A DNA stretch of 64,000 nt from Sulfitobacter sp. F26169L (GTDB taxonomy: Bacteria; Pseudomonadota; Alphaproteobacteria; Rhodobacterales; Rhodobacteraceae), in the NCBI RefSeq assembly GCF_026410285.1, contig NZ_JAPMLP010000001.1:434001-498000 (forward strand), in the 5' to 3' direction. The notes below the pieces were generated by a model. That model worked only from the letters and a program-made list of their open reading frames with translations, did not search any database and was not told the DNA's origin. This document shows, piece by piece, positions 9,913 through 18,991 of this stretch; position 1 is the first letter of the stretch, and every line of letters starts with the position of its first letter. Made by a program: the position numbers and the translations under genes.

Positions 9913-9953
9913 GAAAAAGGGATGCAGGGCAGGCGTATCGGCCCGCCCTGCAT
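9913..9953 (-). terminator. attenuator-like hairpin between binding-protein and permease genes
   Basis: On the minus strand ATGCAGGGC (9945-9953) pairs with GCCCTGCAT (9922-9930) across a 14-nt loop that can itself pair in part. A CCCTTTTTC tract follows. It lies just after the binding-protein stop and before the LivH-like start. A partial terminator here would give much more mRNA for the binding protein than for the membrane parts. Confidence 0.7.
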
Positions 9954-9966
9954 AGCCGTCTGGCTG

Positions 9967-11331
9967 TTATGCGCCTGCGTTACATGTACCCAGTGAGCCG
10001 CCGGCAAACTGCGGGTGGTCGGGTGCATAGGTAACCTGCTCGGCAGGTGTCACTTCGACGATTTCCACCAGATCGTACTGGTTCTCGGGGTTCTCTTTAC
10101 CCTTCACAACCACAACGTCCTTAAAGCACTGGTGATCATCGGCGCGGTAGAGGGTCGGGCCGTTGCCCAGCCCGTCAAACTCGAACCCTGCAAGTGCTTC
10201 TGCAACGGAGCACGGGTTGAACGATTTGCCACGTGTGACCGCATCAGCATAGAGCAGCGTTTGAACATAGCAGGTGTGCGCCGCCTGTGACGGCGGGAAG
10301 CCGTATTTTGTACCGAAGGATTTTACGAAGGCGTTTGTCCCTTTGTAACGCTCGCCCAGCTTGTCTTCCAGCGTCCAGTCCCAGTTCTGCGAACCGATGA
10401 TGCCCTTGATGTTGGCACCTGCACCGCGCGCCATAAGCTCGGAGTAGAGCGGCACAACGATTTCGAACTTCTTGCCGTTGACAGATTGGTCGCGCAGGCC
10501 GAACTGCACCGCATTCGTCAGCGAGTTGACCATGTTGCCGCCGTAGTGGTTCAGAACCAGAACATCGGCACCGGATTGCAGAACAGGCGCGATGTAGGAC
10601 GAGAAATCGGTCGCTGTCAGTGGCGTTTTTACCGCGTTGACAGTTTCCCAACCCATCGCCTCGGTTGAGGAGCGAACAGCCTCTTCTGTGGTGTAACCCC
10701 AGTTGTAATCAGCCGTCAGGTGATAGGCCTTGCGATCCTTGCCGTATTCGTTGGCCAAGATCGGCGCAAGGGCCGCGCCGGACATGTAGGAGTTGAAGAA
10801 ATGGCGGAAGCCGTTGGCGCGCTTATCTTTGCCCGTTGTGTCGTTGGAGTGGGTCAGACCCGCCATAAAGATAATGCCGGCCTCTTGGCACAGCGCCTGC
10901 ACAGCCACAGCCACACCGGAGGAGGAGCCACCGGAGATCATCACGGCGCCGTCTTTTTCGATCATCGACTTGGCAGAGGCGCGTGCGGCGTCTGATTTCG
11001 TCTGCGTATCGCCGGTGACGAACTGAACCTTTTTGCCCATGATGCCCGTGCCATCCAGCACCTTTGAGCTGAAAGTAGACAGCATACCGCCATCGCCTTC
11101 GCCGTTCAGATGCTCGACCGCCAGTTCAAACGCGCGCAGCTCGTCCGCGCCCTCGTCTGCGTAGGGGCCGGATTGCGGGACGTTGAAGCCCAGCGTAACG
11201 GTGTCGCCCTGTGGGGCGTTGGTGAATCCAGAATGCGCATCGGCGCGCAGGTAGGTTGGCAGCGCCAGACCGGCACCGGCCACAACGCCGGTTTGGATCA
11301 GACTGCGACGTGTCGGATTGAAGATTGACAT
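9967..11331 (-). CDS. HAAT-family ABC transporter substrate-binding protein, Tat-type signal
   Basis: This 454-aa periplasmic protein begins with a twin-arginine style signal (TRRSLIQTGVVAGAGLALP), with cleavage near residue 30. The mature part shows the two-lobed Leu/Ile/Val-binding fold: TVTLGFNVPQSGPYADEGADE at the start, then the ISGGSSSGVAVAVQAL ligand-site region. It is the first gene of the operon, with GGAGG 5 bp before the ATG. Export already folded through Tat is an inference from the RR motif. The ligand could be an amino acid, an amide or another small solute. Confidence 0.9.
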   Translation of the reverse strand: MSIFNPTRRSLIQTGVVAGAGLALPTYLRADAHSGFTNAPQGDTVTLGFNVPQSGPYADEGADELRAFELAVEHLNGEGDGGMLSTFSSKVLDGTGIMGKKVQFVTGDTQTKSDAARASAKSMIEKDGAVMISGGSSSGVAVAVQALCQEAGIIFMAGLTHSNDTTGKDKRANGFRHFFNSYMSGAALAPILANEYGKDRKAYHLTADYNWGYTTEEAVRSSTEAMGWETVNAVKTPLTATDFSSYIAPVLQSGADVLVLNHYGGNMVNSLTNAVQFGLRDQSVNGKKFEIVVPLYSELMARGAGANIKGIIGSQNWDWTLEDKLGERYKGTNAFVKSFGTKYGFPPSQAAHTCYVQTLLYADAVTRGKSFNPCSVAEALAGFEFDGLGNGPTLYRADDHQCFKDVVVVKGKENPENQYDLVEIVEVTPAEQVTYAPDHPQFAGGSLGTCNAGA

Positions 11332-11582
11332 GATGTCCTCCCGAAAGTGTTAAACAGCGGCCACGCTCTTCTATGGGGCGTTGGCGCTGGCACGGGTTAC
11401 GTGCTGTGTCACTATCGTGGGCGGGCAGGGGTTTTCGCAACAAGGGCCTTGATTGCTGCGATAGGTTTGTAAATAACTGAACAATGAACTTTACGAAGGT
11501 GTAAATTAAGTGATGTTGCAGCGCAGAAAGCCTCTGATACTTTTTGTTATTCTTGAATGCTTTCCCTGTGGAGTCTGAAAGC
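11332..11582. promoter_or_regulatory. divergent control region between transporter operon and ScfR-like gene
   Basis: This 251-bp gap must hold promoters for both directions. It is AT-rich at 11460-11560 and contains TTTGTAAA (11466-11473) and TTTAC-6 bp-GTAAA (11490-11505). Both resemble the TTTGCAAA-type half-sites I recall for RamB/PccR-like ScfR regulators. No clear sigma-70 promoter could be picked by eye. Confidence 0.4.
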
Positions 11583-12866
11583 TTGACAGGCAGCCGCATC
11601 CGCGAGCGGCGTGTTATGCAGGGGCTAAAACAGGCGGACCTTGCCCAGAGTATCGGTATATCGCCAAGTTATCTGAACCTGATCGAACATAATCGCCGCA
11701 GAATCGGCGGCAAGTTGTTGTTGAACATCGCCGCTGCATTGGAGGTAGAGCCGCAGGCCCTGACCGAAGGCGCCGAGGCGGGTTTGATGGGGATACTGGA
11801 GGAAGCCGCGCTGGCCGCGAACTTGTCAGCAGAAGACGCAAGCCACGCCGAGGCATTTGCAGGCCGCTTTCCCGGATGGGCAGAGGCACTCGCCGTCAGC
11901 CAGCGCCGAGTGGCCGCGCTGGAACGCACCGTTGAGACATTAAGCGACCGGATGGCGCATGACCCGCATCTGGCAGAGTCGGTTCACGAATTGCTGACCA
12001 CAGCGGCGGCTGTCAGGTCCACGGCGGAAATTTTGGCGGGAGATGACACGCTGGAGCGCGAATGGCAGGATCGTTTCCACGCGAATCTGGATTCAGACAG
12101 TGACCGTCTTGCCCGAAGTGCGCAGACCTTCGTGCGTTATCTTGAGCAGGCCAAGGGGCCGGTGGCCGCCGGGAACGCGCCCCAAGAGGAAGTAGAACAA
12201 TACCTTGAGGCGCATAATTTCCGCTTTCCGGAGCTTGAATCAGGGGGCGGCACGACAACAGTGGCCGAATTGGTGGCGGACGATGGTGCAGAAATGTCTG
12301 AGGCGGCACGATTCATTCTTCAAAATGTGCTGGACCAGACCCAGCAGGATGCACGCGCGCTGCCGATCCGCGCGTTGGAAGACGCGCTTTTGTCACAGCC
12401 CGTTGAACCGGTTACACTTGCGCACCATTTTTCCGTGCCGGTTGGCCTGATGTTGCGCCGTTTGGCGGCATTGCCTGAACTGGGCGCCGGTCTGGTGGTG
12501 TGTGACCGCTCGGGCACGGTAATTTTCCGCAAATCCGCTGACGGGTTTTCGGTGCCCCGCTATGACAGTTGTTGCCCGCTTTGGCCGCTGTTTGCGGCCC
12601 TCGGTGCACCGGGGACGGTGCTGCGTGAACGGATCGGGCAACTGGGGCGGGGGCAGGTGCAATTCGATGCCTTTGCCACCGCCGAAGTATCGACAGTGTC
12701 GGCCTATAATACACCAGCACTGGCCAGAGGGGTGATGCTGTTGCTGCCTGCGCCTGCGGGGGATACAAGCGAAACCGTTCGCGCGGTTGGCGCGACTTGC
12801 CGGATATGTCCGCAGGAGAGTTGCTCGGCGCGGCGCGAACCCTCGATCATGAAGGTCGACAGGTAG
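11583..12866 (+). CDS. XRE-family short-chain acyl-CoA regulator (ScfR-like, DUF2083)
   Basis: The product is 427 aa from a TTG start at 11583, chosen because GGAG lies 9 bp upstream and the HTH begins immediately (LTGSRIRERRV); a GTG at 11568 is the alternative. Residues about 3-60 form an XRE helix-turn-helix (LKQADLAQSIGISPSYLNLIEHNRR). The C-terminal domain has the DUF2083 pattern, including DSCCPLWPLF and a C-x2-C-x4-C cluster (CRICPQESC). Family members such as RamB and PccR sense short-chain acyl-CoA and control glyoxylate, methylcitrate or propionyl-CoA genes. Its target here is unknown. Confidence 0.85.
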   Translation: MTGSRIRERRVMQGLKQADLAQSIGISPSYLNLIEHNRRRIGGKLLLNIAAALEVEPQALTEGAEAGLMGILEEAALAANLSAEDASHAEAFAGRFPGWAEALAVSQRRVAALERTVETLSDRMAHDPHLAESVHELLTTAAAVRSTAEILAGDDTLEREWQDRFHANLDSDSDRLARSAQTFVRYLEQAKGPVAAGNAPQEEVEQYLEAHNFRFPELESGGGTTTVAELVADDGAEMSEAARFILQNVLDQTQQDARALPIRALEDALLSQPVEPVTLAHHFSVPVGLMLRRLAALPELGAGLVVCDRSGTVIFRKSADGFSVPRYDSCCPLWPLFAALGAPGTVLRERIGQLGRGQVQFDAFATAEVSTVSAYNTPALARGVMLLLPAPAGDTSETVRAVGATCRICPQESCSARREPSIMKVDR

Positions 12867-12990
12867 GGGGCGGGCCCTATTGATTTTGACACGCCTGCCG
12901 GATGGGTGCATCGTGCGCGCTATATTGCCTGTGCTGTGGGGGAGAAACACAACACGGCATCGTAGATAAGGCTGGGGGGAGAAGGCTCGC

Positions 12991-13368
12991 ATGGGCAAAC
13001 ATGTCGTGCTGGTAGAGGATGAAACCAACATCGCGGAGGCAATACGCTTTTTGCTGGGTCGTGAAGGGTGGCGTGTTGAAACGTTGGCCAACGGTGGCAA
13101 TGCCGCCGAAGTGATCCGGGCGGCCGGACCTGATCTTGTGATACTGGATGTCATGCTGCCGGGAAAAACCGGTTTTGAGATTCTGGCCGAACTGCGTGCT
13201 GATTCCGCTCTTGCAGACTTGCCGGTGCTGATGCTGACCGCGCGGGGACAGGCGCGCGACCGCGAAATGGCGATGCAGGCAGGTGCAAGCCGGTTTATGA
13301 CGAAACCATTTGCCAACAATGAAATGCTGGCGGCTGTTCGCGAACTTACTCAGGGGCGCGTAGACTGA
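12991..13368 (+). CDS. receiver-only response regulator (CheY-like)
   Basis: The 125-aa protein is a single receiver domain with acidic pocket E9/D10, phospho-acceptor D53 (VILDVMLPG), a switch Thr in LMLTARG and the conserved Lys in FMTKPF. It has no DNA-binding output domain. GGGGGGAGAAGG lies just before the ATG. It overlaps the next gene (ATGA) and is two genes before a large histidine kinase, the likely phosphodonor. Confidence 0.93.
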   Translation: MGKHVVLVEDETNIAEAIRFLLGREGWRVETLANGGNAAEVIRAAGPDLVILDVMLPGKTGFEILAELRADSALADLPVLMLTARGQARDREMAMQAGASRFMTKPFANNEMLAAVRELTQGRVD

Positions 13369-13649
13369 TGGCAAAGACGCCGCTGTTTCTGGAGCGTCAA
13401 AGCTATCGCCGTCGCCGGATGATGGATGCAGTGCGCATACTGCCGCTGCTTTGTGCGGTACTTTGGATGATCGTACCCATGATGTGGCCGAACGGGACAG
13501 AACAAAGCGAGCCCACGTCCCTTTCCCATGCGATCGGATATGTCTTCATCGTCTGGGCGGTGGGGATCGTGGCCACAGCCGGTTTGTGGCACCGCATCCG
13601 CAGCCGCGATGACGCGGACGAAGCCCGCCAGACAGAGCCGCGCAGCTGA
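13368..13649 (+). CDS. small two-helix membrane protein of the kinase operon
   Basis: The 93-aa protein starts with a basic cytosolic stretch (RQSYRRRRMMD), then has membrane segments at about residues 22-41 and 55-75 and a charged tail. It overlaps both neighbours by 1-4 bp, so it is translationally coupled to the response regulator and the kinase. I do not recognise the family. The position suggests a partner or stabiliser of the symporter-kinase, much as small DUF4212-type proteins accompany acetate permeases. Confidence 0.75.
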   Translation: MAKTPLFLERQSYRRRRMMDAVRILPLLCAVLWMIVPMMWPNGTEQSEPTSLSHAIGYVFIVWAVGIVATAGLWHRIRSRDDADEARQTEPRS

Positions 13650-16363
13650 TGGTCACGCTTAACCTGCTGATTGCGGTCTGCCTAATCTACGTGGCGGGGT
13701 TGTTTCTGGTCGCCTTTCTGGCAGAGCGCGCGGCCTTGCGAGGGCGCGGTGGGTGGCTGTTGCGCTCGCCGTTGGTTTATACGCTGTCGCTGTCGATCTA
13801 TTGCACGGCATGGACATTTTATGGCGCGGTTGGTTATGCGGCGCGCTCGGGACTGGAATACGTAACGATTTATCTGGGTCCGACGCTGGTGATGATCGGC
13901 TGGTGGTGGGTGCTGCGCCGCCTGGTACGCATCGGCCGCGCGCAGCGCGTCACCTCGGTGGCCGATCTTATTTCAGCGCGATTTGGCAAATCAAACCTGC
14001 TGGCGGTGATGGTAACCGCGATGGCGGTAATCGGCGTGACCCCTTATATCGCGCTGCAACTGCAATCGGTCACACTGTCTGTTTCAATCTTTGCCGCTGA
14101 TGATGTCAGCAGTATGCAAAGCGGTGATCTGAACGATTACGCGGCCTTTTGGGTCGCGGCGGGGCTGGCGGTGTTTACGCTGGTATTTGGCACGCGAAAC
14201 CTGAATGCAAACGAACGCCACCACGGGGTTGTGATTGCTGTCGCTGTGGAGGCGGTGGTCAAACTGGTGGCGTTGCTGGCGGTCGGGGCGTTTGTGGTCT
14301 GGGGCGTAGCTGGCGGGCTGGCCGATACAATCTCGCGTATAGACGCCTCGCCGATCGGCACATGGCAAACAGGCGGCGGACGCTGGAGCGCGCTGATCGT
14401 GTTGTCAGCTGCCGCTTTTGTCTGCCTGCCGCGTATGTTTCAGGTTCTGGTTGTCGAGAACGAGGACGAGCGACACCTGCAAATCGCTAGCTGGGCTTTC
14501 CCGATCTACCTGCTGGCGATCAGTCTTTTTGTTGTGCCAATTGCCGTTATCGGCCTTGAACTGATGCCGACTGGTGCAAACCCCGATCTGTACGTCCTGA
14601 CGATCCCGCTCAGTCAGGGGCAAAGCGGTTTGGCGATGCTGGTATTTCTGGGCGGCTTTTCGTCGGCAACCTCAATGGTGATTGTCGCAACACTGGCGTT
14701 GAGCACGATGATGTCGAACCATATCGTCATGCCGCTATGGCTACAGCTCAGCGCGCGCGGGGCGCAGCAATCGGGCGATGTGCGTGCTGTGGTGATCCGC
14801 GCGCGGCGGCTTTCGATCCTGCTGATTATCTCGCTGGGGTATCTCTACTATCGCGCCTCCGGCGGGTCCGGCGCGCTGGCGGCGATTGGTCTGATCTCGT
14901 TCGGCGGTGTTGCACAGTTCTTACCCGCATTGCTGGGCGGTATTTTCTGGCGCGGTGCCACGCGCACCGGTGCTGTGGCAGGGCTGGCTGCCGGTTTTGT
15001 GGTGTGGATGTACACGATGCTGCTGCCCAGCTTTGGCCCCGACGGGGCACTTCCGGCGGCTGTGTTCGAACAGGGGCTTTTCGGGGTGTCGCAGCTGCGC
15101 CCAAGGGCGCTGTTCGGGATCACGGGGCTGGACCCGACGGTTCATGCCGTCTGGTGGAGCCTGTCATTGAATACATTACTGTTTATCACGGTCTCTATTT
15201 TCAGCTTCCCCACGCCGCTGGAACGTCTGCAAGGCGCGCAGTTTGTAAACGTCTTTGACCGGTCTTCGCGGCACGCGCGTGGCTGGTCTGCATCCGAGGG
15301 CGAGGCCGAAGACCTGATGATCATGTCACAGCGTATTCTGGGCGCGCCCGAGGCGCAGGCGTTCTTTCGCGATCAGGCACTGCAACAGGGTCGTGTCGGC
15401 AGATCCCCCGCACCAACACCGGAGTTTGTGCAGGCGCTGGAGCGGGAACTTGCCGCTTCTGTCGGGGCGGCAACGGCGAATGCGATGATCGGCCAGATCA
15501 TCGGCGGGCAGGCTATTTCGGTTGAGGAACTGATGGCTGTGGCGGACGAATCCGCCCAAATTCTGGAGTATTCAAGCAAGCTTGAACTGAAATCCCGTCA
15601 GTTGGCCGAGACAGCGCATGAATTAAGCCGTGCGAACGAAAAACTGACGCAGCTTTCCTTACTTAAAGACAGCTTCCTAACCCAGATCAGTCATGAATTA
15701 CGCACACCGATGACGTCGATCCGATCTTTTTCAGAAATTTTGCGCGATATGGCGGACCTGAGTGATGTGGACAAAACCCGCTATGCCTCGATCATCCATA
15801 GCGAGACAATCCGCCTGACGCGGCTGTTGGATGATCTGCTGGATCTGGCGGTGCTGGAAGGCGGGCAGGTATCGCTGAATTGCAAGACGGTCAATCTGCA
15901 CGATATCCTGGAACAGGCGGTTACAACCGCGCAGGCGAGTTCTGCCAGAGAATTCGACATTCGCCGGCAGGTTGCGAACGAGGACGTGACGCTGGTCACA
16001 GACGGGGACCGCCTTGCTCAGGTGTTCATCAATCTGGTGAGCAACGCGCTGAAGTATTGTGATGCTGCCGAACCTGAGCTGGATATTGCCGTGCGCCGCG
16101 AGGCCGAGAACGTGATCGTAGCCTTCACCGACAACGGCAGTGGCATTCCGGCGGACGGCGAAACGGTTGTTTTTGAAAAATTCGTACGGCTCGGCCGTGG
16201 TGAAGGGGATGGCGCGGGCCTTGGCCTTGCGATTTGCCGCGAGATTGTGACGCGACTCGGCGGTGCGATCAGCTATGTGCCGCTGGAAAAGGGCGGCCGG
16301 TTCGAGGTGCGCCTGAGTAGTGGTCACGCCGGCAAGGAATTGCCGCGAATGTTGCTTATATAA
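13649..16363 (+). CDS. sodium:solute symporter-histidine kinase fusion (CrbS-like)
   Basis: This 904-aa protein joins an SSS-family permease domain (about residues 1-500, some 13 membrane helices) to a hybrid-free histidine kinase. The phosphorylated His is H682 in QISHELRTPM. The N box (FINLVSNALKY) is near 792, with G boxes DNGSGIP and GAGLGLAI at about 830-860. A coiled linker lies at 620-670. The layout matches CrbS-type sensors, which in Vibrio and Pseudomonas control acetyl-CoA synthetase with the regulator CrbR. Here the cognate regulator upstream lacks an output domain. The ligand is probably a small carboxylate, by analogy only. Confidence 0.9.
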   Translation: MVTLNLLIAVCLIYVAGLFLVAFLAERAALRGRGGWLLRSPLVYTLSLSIYCTAWTFYGAVGYAARSGLEYVTIYLGPTLVMIGWWWVLRRLVRIGRAQRVTSVADLISARFGKSNLLAVMVTAMAVIGVTPYIALQLQSVTLSVSIFAADDVSSMQSGDLNDYAAFWVAAGLAVFTLVFGTRNLNANERHHGVVIAVAVEAVVKLVALLAVGAFVVWGVAGGLADTISRIDASPIGTWQTGGGRWSALIVLSAAAFVCLPRMFQVLVVENEDERHLQIASWAFPIYLLAISLFVVPIAVIGLELMPTGANPDLYVLTIPLSQGQSGLAMLVFLGGFSSATSMVIVATLALSTMMSNHIVMPLWLQLSARGAQQSGDVRAVVIRARRLSILLIISLGYLYYRASGGSGALAAIGLISFGGVAQFLPALLGGIFWRGATRTGAVAGLAAGFVVWMYTMLLPSFGPDGALPAAVFEQGLFGVSQLRPRALFGITGLDPTVHAVWWSLSLNTLLFITVSIFSFPTPLERLQGAQFVNVFDRSSRHARGWSASEGEAEDLMIMSQRILGAPEAQAFFRDQALQQGRVGRSPAPTPEFVQALERELAASVGAATANAMIGQIIGGQAISVEELMAVADESAQILEYSSKLELKSRQLAETAHELSRANEKLTQLSLLKDSFLTQISHELRTPMTSIRSFSEILRDMADLSDVDKTRYASIIHSETIRLTRLLDDLLDLAVLEGGQVSLNCKTVNLHDILEQAVTTAQASSAREFDIRRQVANEDVTLVTDGDRLAQVFINLVSNALKYCDAAEPELDIAVRREAENVIVAFTDNGSGIPADGETVVFEKFVRLGRGEGDGAGLGLAICREIVTRLGGAISYVPLEKGGRFEVRLSSGHAGKELPRMLLI

Positions 16364-16461
16364 ATACACTGGTAACCATTCAGCGATACCACAGAAGGCA
16401 GATCTCCATCCTGCATAGAGACGCAGGCACTGGATTTGTGGCGCGAGGAGGGGCAGCACTA

Positions 16462-17613
16462 ATGAGCGTGGAACAGGCGGCATCACTGTTGCAGCGCAAG
16501 GCGCGCACGGGGAGCGAGGCACATGCCGCGCGCGCAATGTCGCTGGGGCGCGCCCTGCGCTTGACCGCCGCAAGAGAGGCGGACCGTTTGATAGGATTGG
16601 CGGTAGGCGTTCTTAGTGTCACACGCAAACCCTTGGCGGCAATTGATGTTGCTGCGCAGATTGCCGCGGAAAATCTGACGTTGTTGATGGATGGCCCGGC
16701 GGGGCAGGCGGCTGCGGCCATGTTGGAACCGGTACTTGTTACCGGCCTGATCCAGCAGCAAACCATGGGCAAGGTGATGCCCGCGCCCGAAGGCGCGCAA
16801 GACCGCCGCCACACTGCGACCGATGCAGCACTTTGCGCACCATTTATCGAAGCGTTACTTGTGCGGGCATCCGCCTTGCCGGAAGAGGAATCGGATCGGG
16901 ACCTGCTTCAAGGATACCGCTTTGGCGTATGGGCCAAGCAGCCCCGACAGGCGCAATTGGCACTGGATGCCCAAGCTTACGAACTGGTTGAAATGACGCT
17001 CGATCTGGCAGCGGGCGCGCGTGTCGGCAAGCTGTCCCTGATCCTGCCGGAAGCTGCGCGCGTCATACCCCCAACTGATGTGGAATCAGATGCGCCGGTA
17101 GTTGCCGAACAAGGCAGGAATCTGGAAAAGAACGTCTTGGGCCTGAAGGCAGAGCTGACTATTGCGCTGACCCGTCTGAAAATGCCGATCCAGAAAATTG
17201 TCGGGTTCAAGGCCGGTGATTTGCTGGATTTGCAACTGTCCAGCATGGCGCAGTCATTGGTACTGGACCAAACCGGAAAAATATTGAGCCGCGGAACACT
17301 GGGCCAGATAGATGGAAAACGGGCCGTGCAGGTGGAGCAGCAAAAAGGCAAGCATTACACGCAGCCCCGCAGGCGCGCAGCAGATCGCGAAGAACTGGAC
17401 CTGCCCGATGTCACCGCACCGGTGTCTGTGCAAGACACTGTGCCGTCCGATGCCGCCTCCCTGCCGCGTTTGTCGGACGTGGATATTTTCGGCGATATGG
17501 ATGATCTGCCTGAAATGCCCGATATGGAAGATGCCGCAGAAGCTGCGGATGCCCGCATGACACAGACGGAGGAGCCGGAACACGAAGGGAGCCTCAAACG
17601 CTCGGTCTGGTGA
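16462..17613 (+). CDS. FliM/FliN-type flagellar motor switch-like protein
   Basis: The 383-aa product starts at the ATG at 16462, behind a GGAGGGG 8 bp upstream; an earlier GTG at 16438 lacks a site. The SpoA (FliN/FliM C-terminal) domain lies at about residues 215-300, with LTRLKMPIQKIVGFKAGDLLDL and TGKILSRGTLGQIDGKRAVQV. The N-terminal half matches the divergent FliM-like proteins of roseobacters rather than enteric FliM. The tail is acidic and likely disordered. No other flagellar gene is in the window. It could be a true switch protein whose gene stands alone, or a relative with another role. Confidence 0.75.
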   Translation: MSVEQAASLLQRKARTGSEAHAARAMSLGRALRLTAAREADRLIGLAVGVLSVTRKPLAAIDVAAQIAAENLTLLMDGPAGQAAAAMLEPVLVTGLIQQQTMGKVMPAPEGAQDRRHTATDAALCAPFIEALLVRASALPEEESDRDLLQGYRFGVWAKQPRQAQLALDAQAYELVEMTLDLAAGARVGKLSLILPEAARVIPPTDVESDAPVVAEQGRNLEKNVLGLKAELTIALTRLKMPIQKIVGFKAGDLLDLQLSSMAQSLVLDQTGKILSRGTLGQIDGKRAVQVEQQKGKHYTQPRRRAADREELDLPDVTAPVSVQDTVPSDAASLPRLSDVDIFGDMDDLPEMPDMEDAAEAADARMTQTEEPEHEGSLKRSVW

Positions 17614-17663
17614 ACTCGTGGAAAAGTAAACACTACGGGATATGTTTGCGACCCCTGGGCTAA

Positions 17664-18086
17664 TCAGGCCGCGTGCTGTTCCAGATAGGGCCGAAGGTTC
17701 TCCAGATCATAACCGGCCGATTTTCCGGCTGCGATGATTTCGTCGGCAGATTGCTTGCCGGCCTGACCCAAAGCCCACGCGATGCACGAACGTGTGCCTG
17801 AGGCGCAATACGCAAAGGTCACACCGTCTTGATCCGCGCCCAACGCACGGTTTCGCGCGACATTTTCTTCCGTCATCGTGGAATGTGTCAGCGGCTGCAC
17901 GGCAAATTCCAGACCGGCGGCTTGCGCTGCGGCTTGCAGGGATTGCGCACTTAGCTCTGCCGGTACTTCTTCGTCTGGGCGGTTGCACAGGATGCGGGTG
18001 ATGCCGGCCTCTTTGAGAGCGTTCATCTGGTCGGGCGCGATTTGCGGCCCAACAAAATAGCGGGGGGTAAGTTGTCTGATATCCAT
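17664..18086 (-). CDS. TIGR01244-type beta-lactamase hydrolase-like (BLH) protein
   Basis: The 140-aa protein has the phosphatase/sulfur-transferase-like fold of the BLH (DUF442) domain, with MDIRQLTPRYFVGPQI at the start and an active-site loop YCASGTRS holding the catalytic cysteine. In BigR/Blh systems this domain is fused to a persulfide dioxygenase and acts in sulfide detoxification; here it stands alone. The ATG at 18086 is preferred over one 87 bp upstream because it matches the usual family N-terminus. Confidence 0.85.
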   Translation of the reverse strand: MDIRQLTPRYFVGPQIAPDQMNALKEAGITRILCNRPDEEVPAELSAQSLQAAAQAAGLEFAVQPLTHSTMTEENVARNRALGADQDGVTFAYCASGTRSCIAWALGQAGKQSADEIIAAGKSAGYDLENLRPYLEQHAA

Positions 18087-18210
18087 GCGGGCATATGTAC
18101 TTGGCCACTGCGGCCCTGTCCAGCGGCGCCGCGCTGCTTTATCGCGCAGATTCACCGTGATCCCGAACCACACGCGCGCGCCAGTCCTGCTCGCTCAACG
18201 CAGGGCTGGA

Positions 18211-18453
18211 TCAGGAAAGAAAGATGCCGATAATCACGGCCATCAGCCCGATCACTGACAAAAACAGCGCTCCGAGATTGAATGGCACCACTTTTTTCAA
18301 CTCGTCCCGCATCGCCGCATCATCCAGACCCGCGCGTTTGGCACGGCTGACGCGAATGATGCAATAGACCAGCCCCAGAAGGCCCAGAACCGAAAGCGCA
18401 GTGCCGCCCCAGATGATTGCGTTAAAAAGCGATGATGTCGTTTGTTGTTCCAT
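18211..18453 (-). CDS. small two-helix inner-membrane protein
   Basis: The 80-aa protein has membrane helices at about residues 10-34 and 58-79, with a charged cytosolic loop (RVSRAKRAGLDDAAMRDELKK) between them. The ATG at 18453 has a GGGGGG ribosome site 2-7 bp upstream. I do not recognise a characterised family. It is divergent from gapR. Confidence 0.75.
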   Translation of the reverse strand: MEQQTTSSLFNAIIWGGTALSVLGLLGLVYCIIRVSRAKRAGLDDAAMRDELKKVVPFNLGALFLSVIGLMAVIIGIFLS

Positions 18454-18582
18454 ATCCCCCCGATAGGATAATCCGCGCGCAGCGGCAAGAGCACCTTGCG
18501 GGGCGGTAGGGGGCAGGTTAGCTAGGCGCATCACAACAACAGACATCGCGCGCGCCTGCGCGAACAGTCCAAGGAGCCCCCA

Positions 18583-18870
18583 ATGAGCGAATTCAGCACA
18601 AATCCCGCCCCCGCCGAGGACGCGATCGGTGATGCAACCTATAAGGTGACTGCCAACGAACTGCGTCAATTTGTAGAGCGGATCGAGCGTTTGGACGCTG
18701 AAAAGAAAGACCTTGCCGAGCAGCAGAAAGAAGTGATGGCAGAGGCCAAATCCCGCGGCTACGACACCAAAGTGCTGCGCAAGGTGATTGCCCTGCGCAA
18801 GCGCGAACCCGACGACATTGCCGAGGAAGAAGCGGTGTTGGACATGTATAAAGAAGCGCTGGGCATGTAG
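18583..18870 (+). CDS. gapR: GapR-family DNA-binding protein (DUF2312)
   Basis: This 95-aa protein matches DUF2312, including YKVTANELRQFVERIERLD, EVMAEAKSRGYDTKVLRKVIALRK and the terminal MYKEALGM. In Caulobacter GapR clamps overtwisted DNA ahead of replication and transcription and stimulates topoisomerases. The helical coiled-coil core and the lysine-rich C-terminal half are intact, so it is likely functional. It starts with GGAG 8 bp before the ATG. Confidence 0.92.
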   Translation: MSEFSTNPAPAEDAIGDATYKVTANELRQFVERIERLDAEKKDLAEQQKEVMAEAKSRGYDTKVLRKVIALRKREPDDIAEEEAVLDMYKEALGM

Positions 18871-18991
18871 TCTGCGCAAATTGCAACGGGGACATGGCGA
18901 AAGGGTGCTTGCACGTTTGCCTTCGCCCCCCTAGAAGAGCACAAATTTTCTCTCCGCGCAGGTATGTGCGGCCAAACGCTATGGAGCACAC

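Noticed and set aside
12886..12914. Perfect TTGACA -35 upstream of the response regulator
   Set aside because: No acceptable -10 lies 16-18 bp downstream (CATCGT), and the only TATATT is 29 bp away, so no promoter is called.
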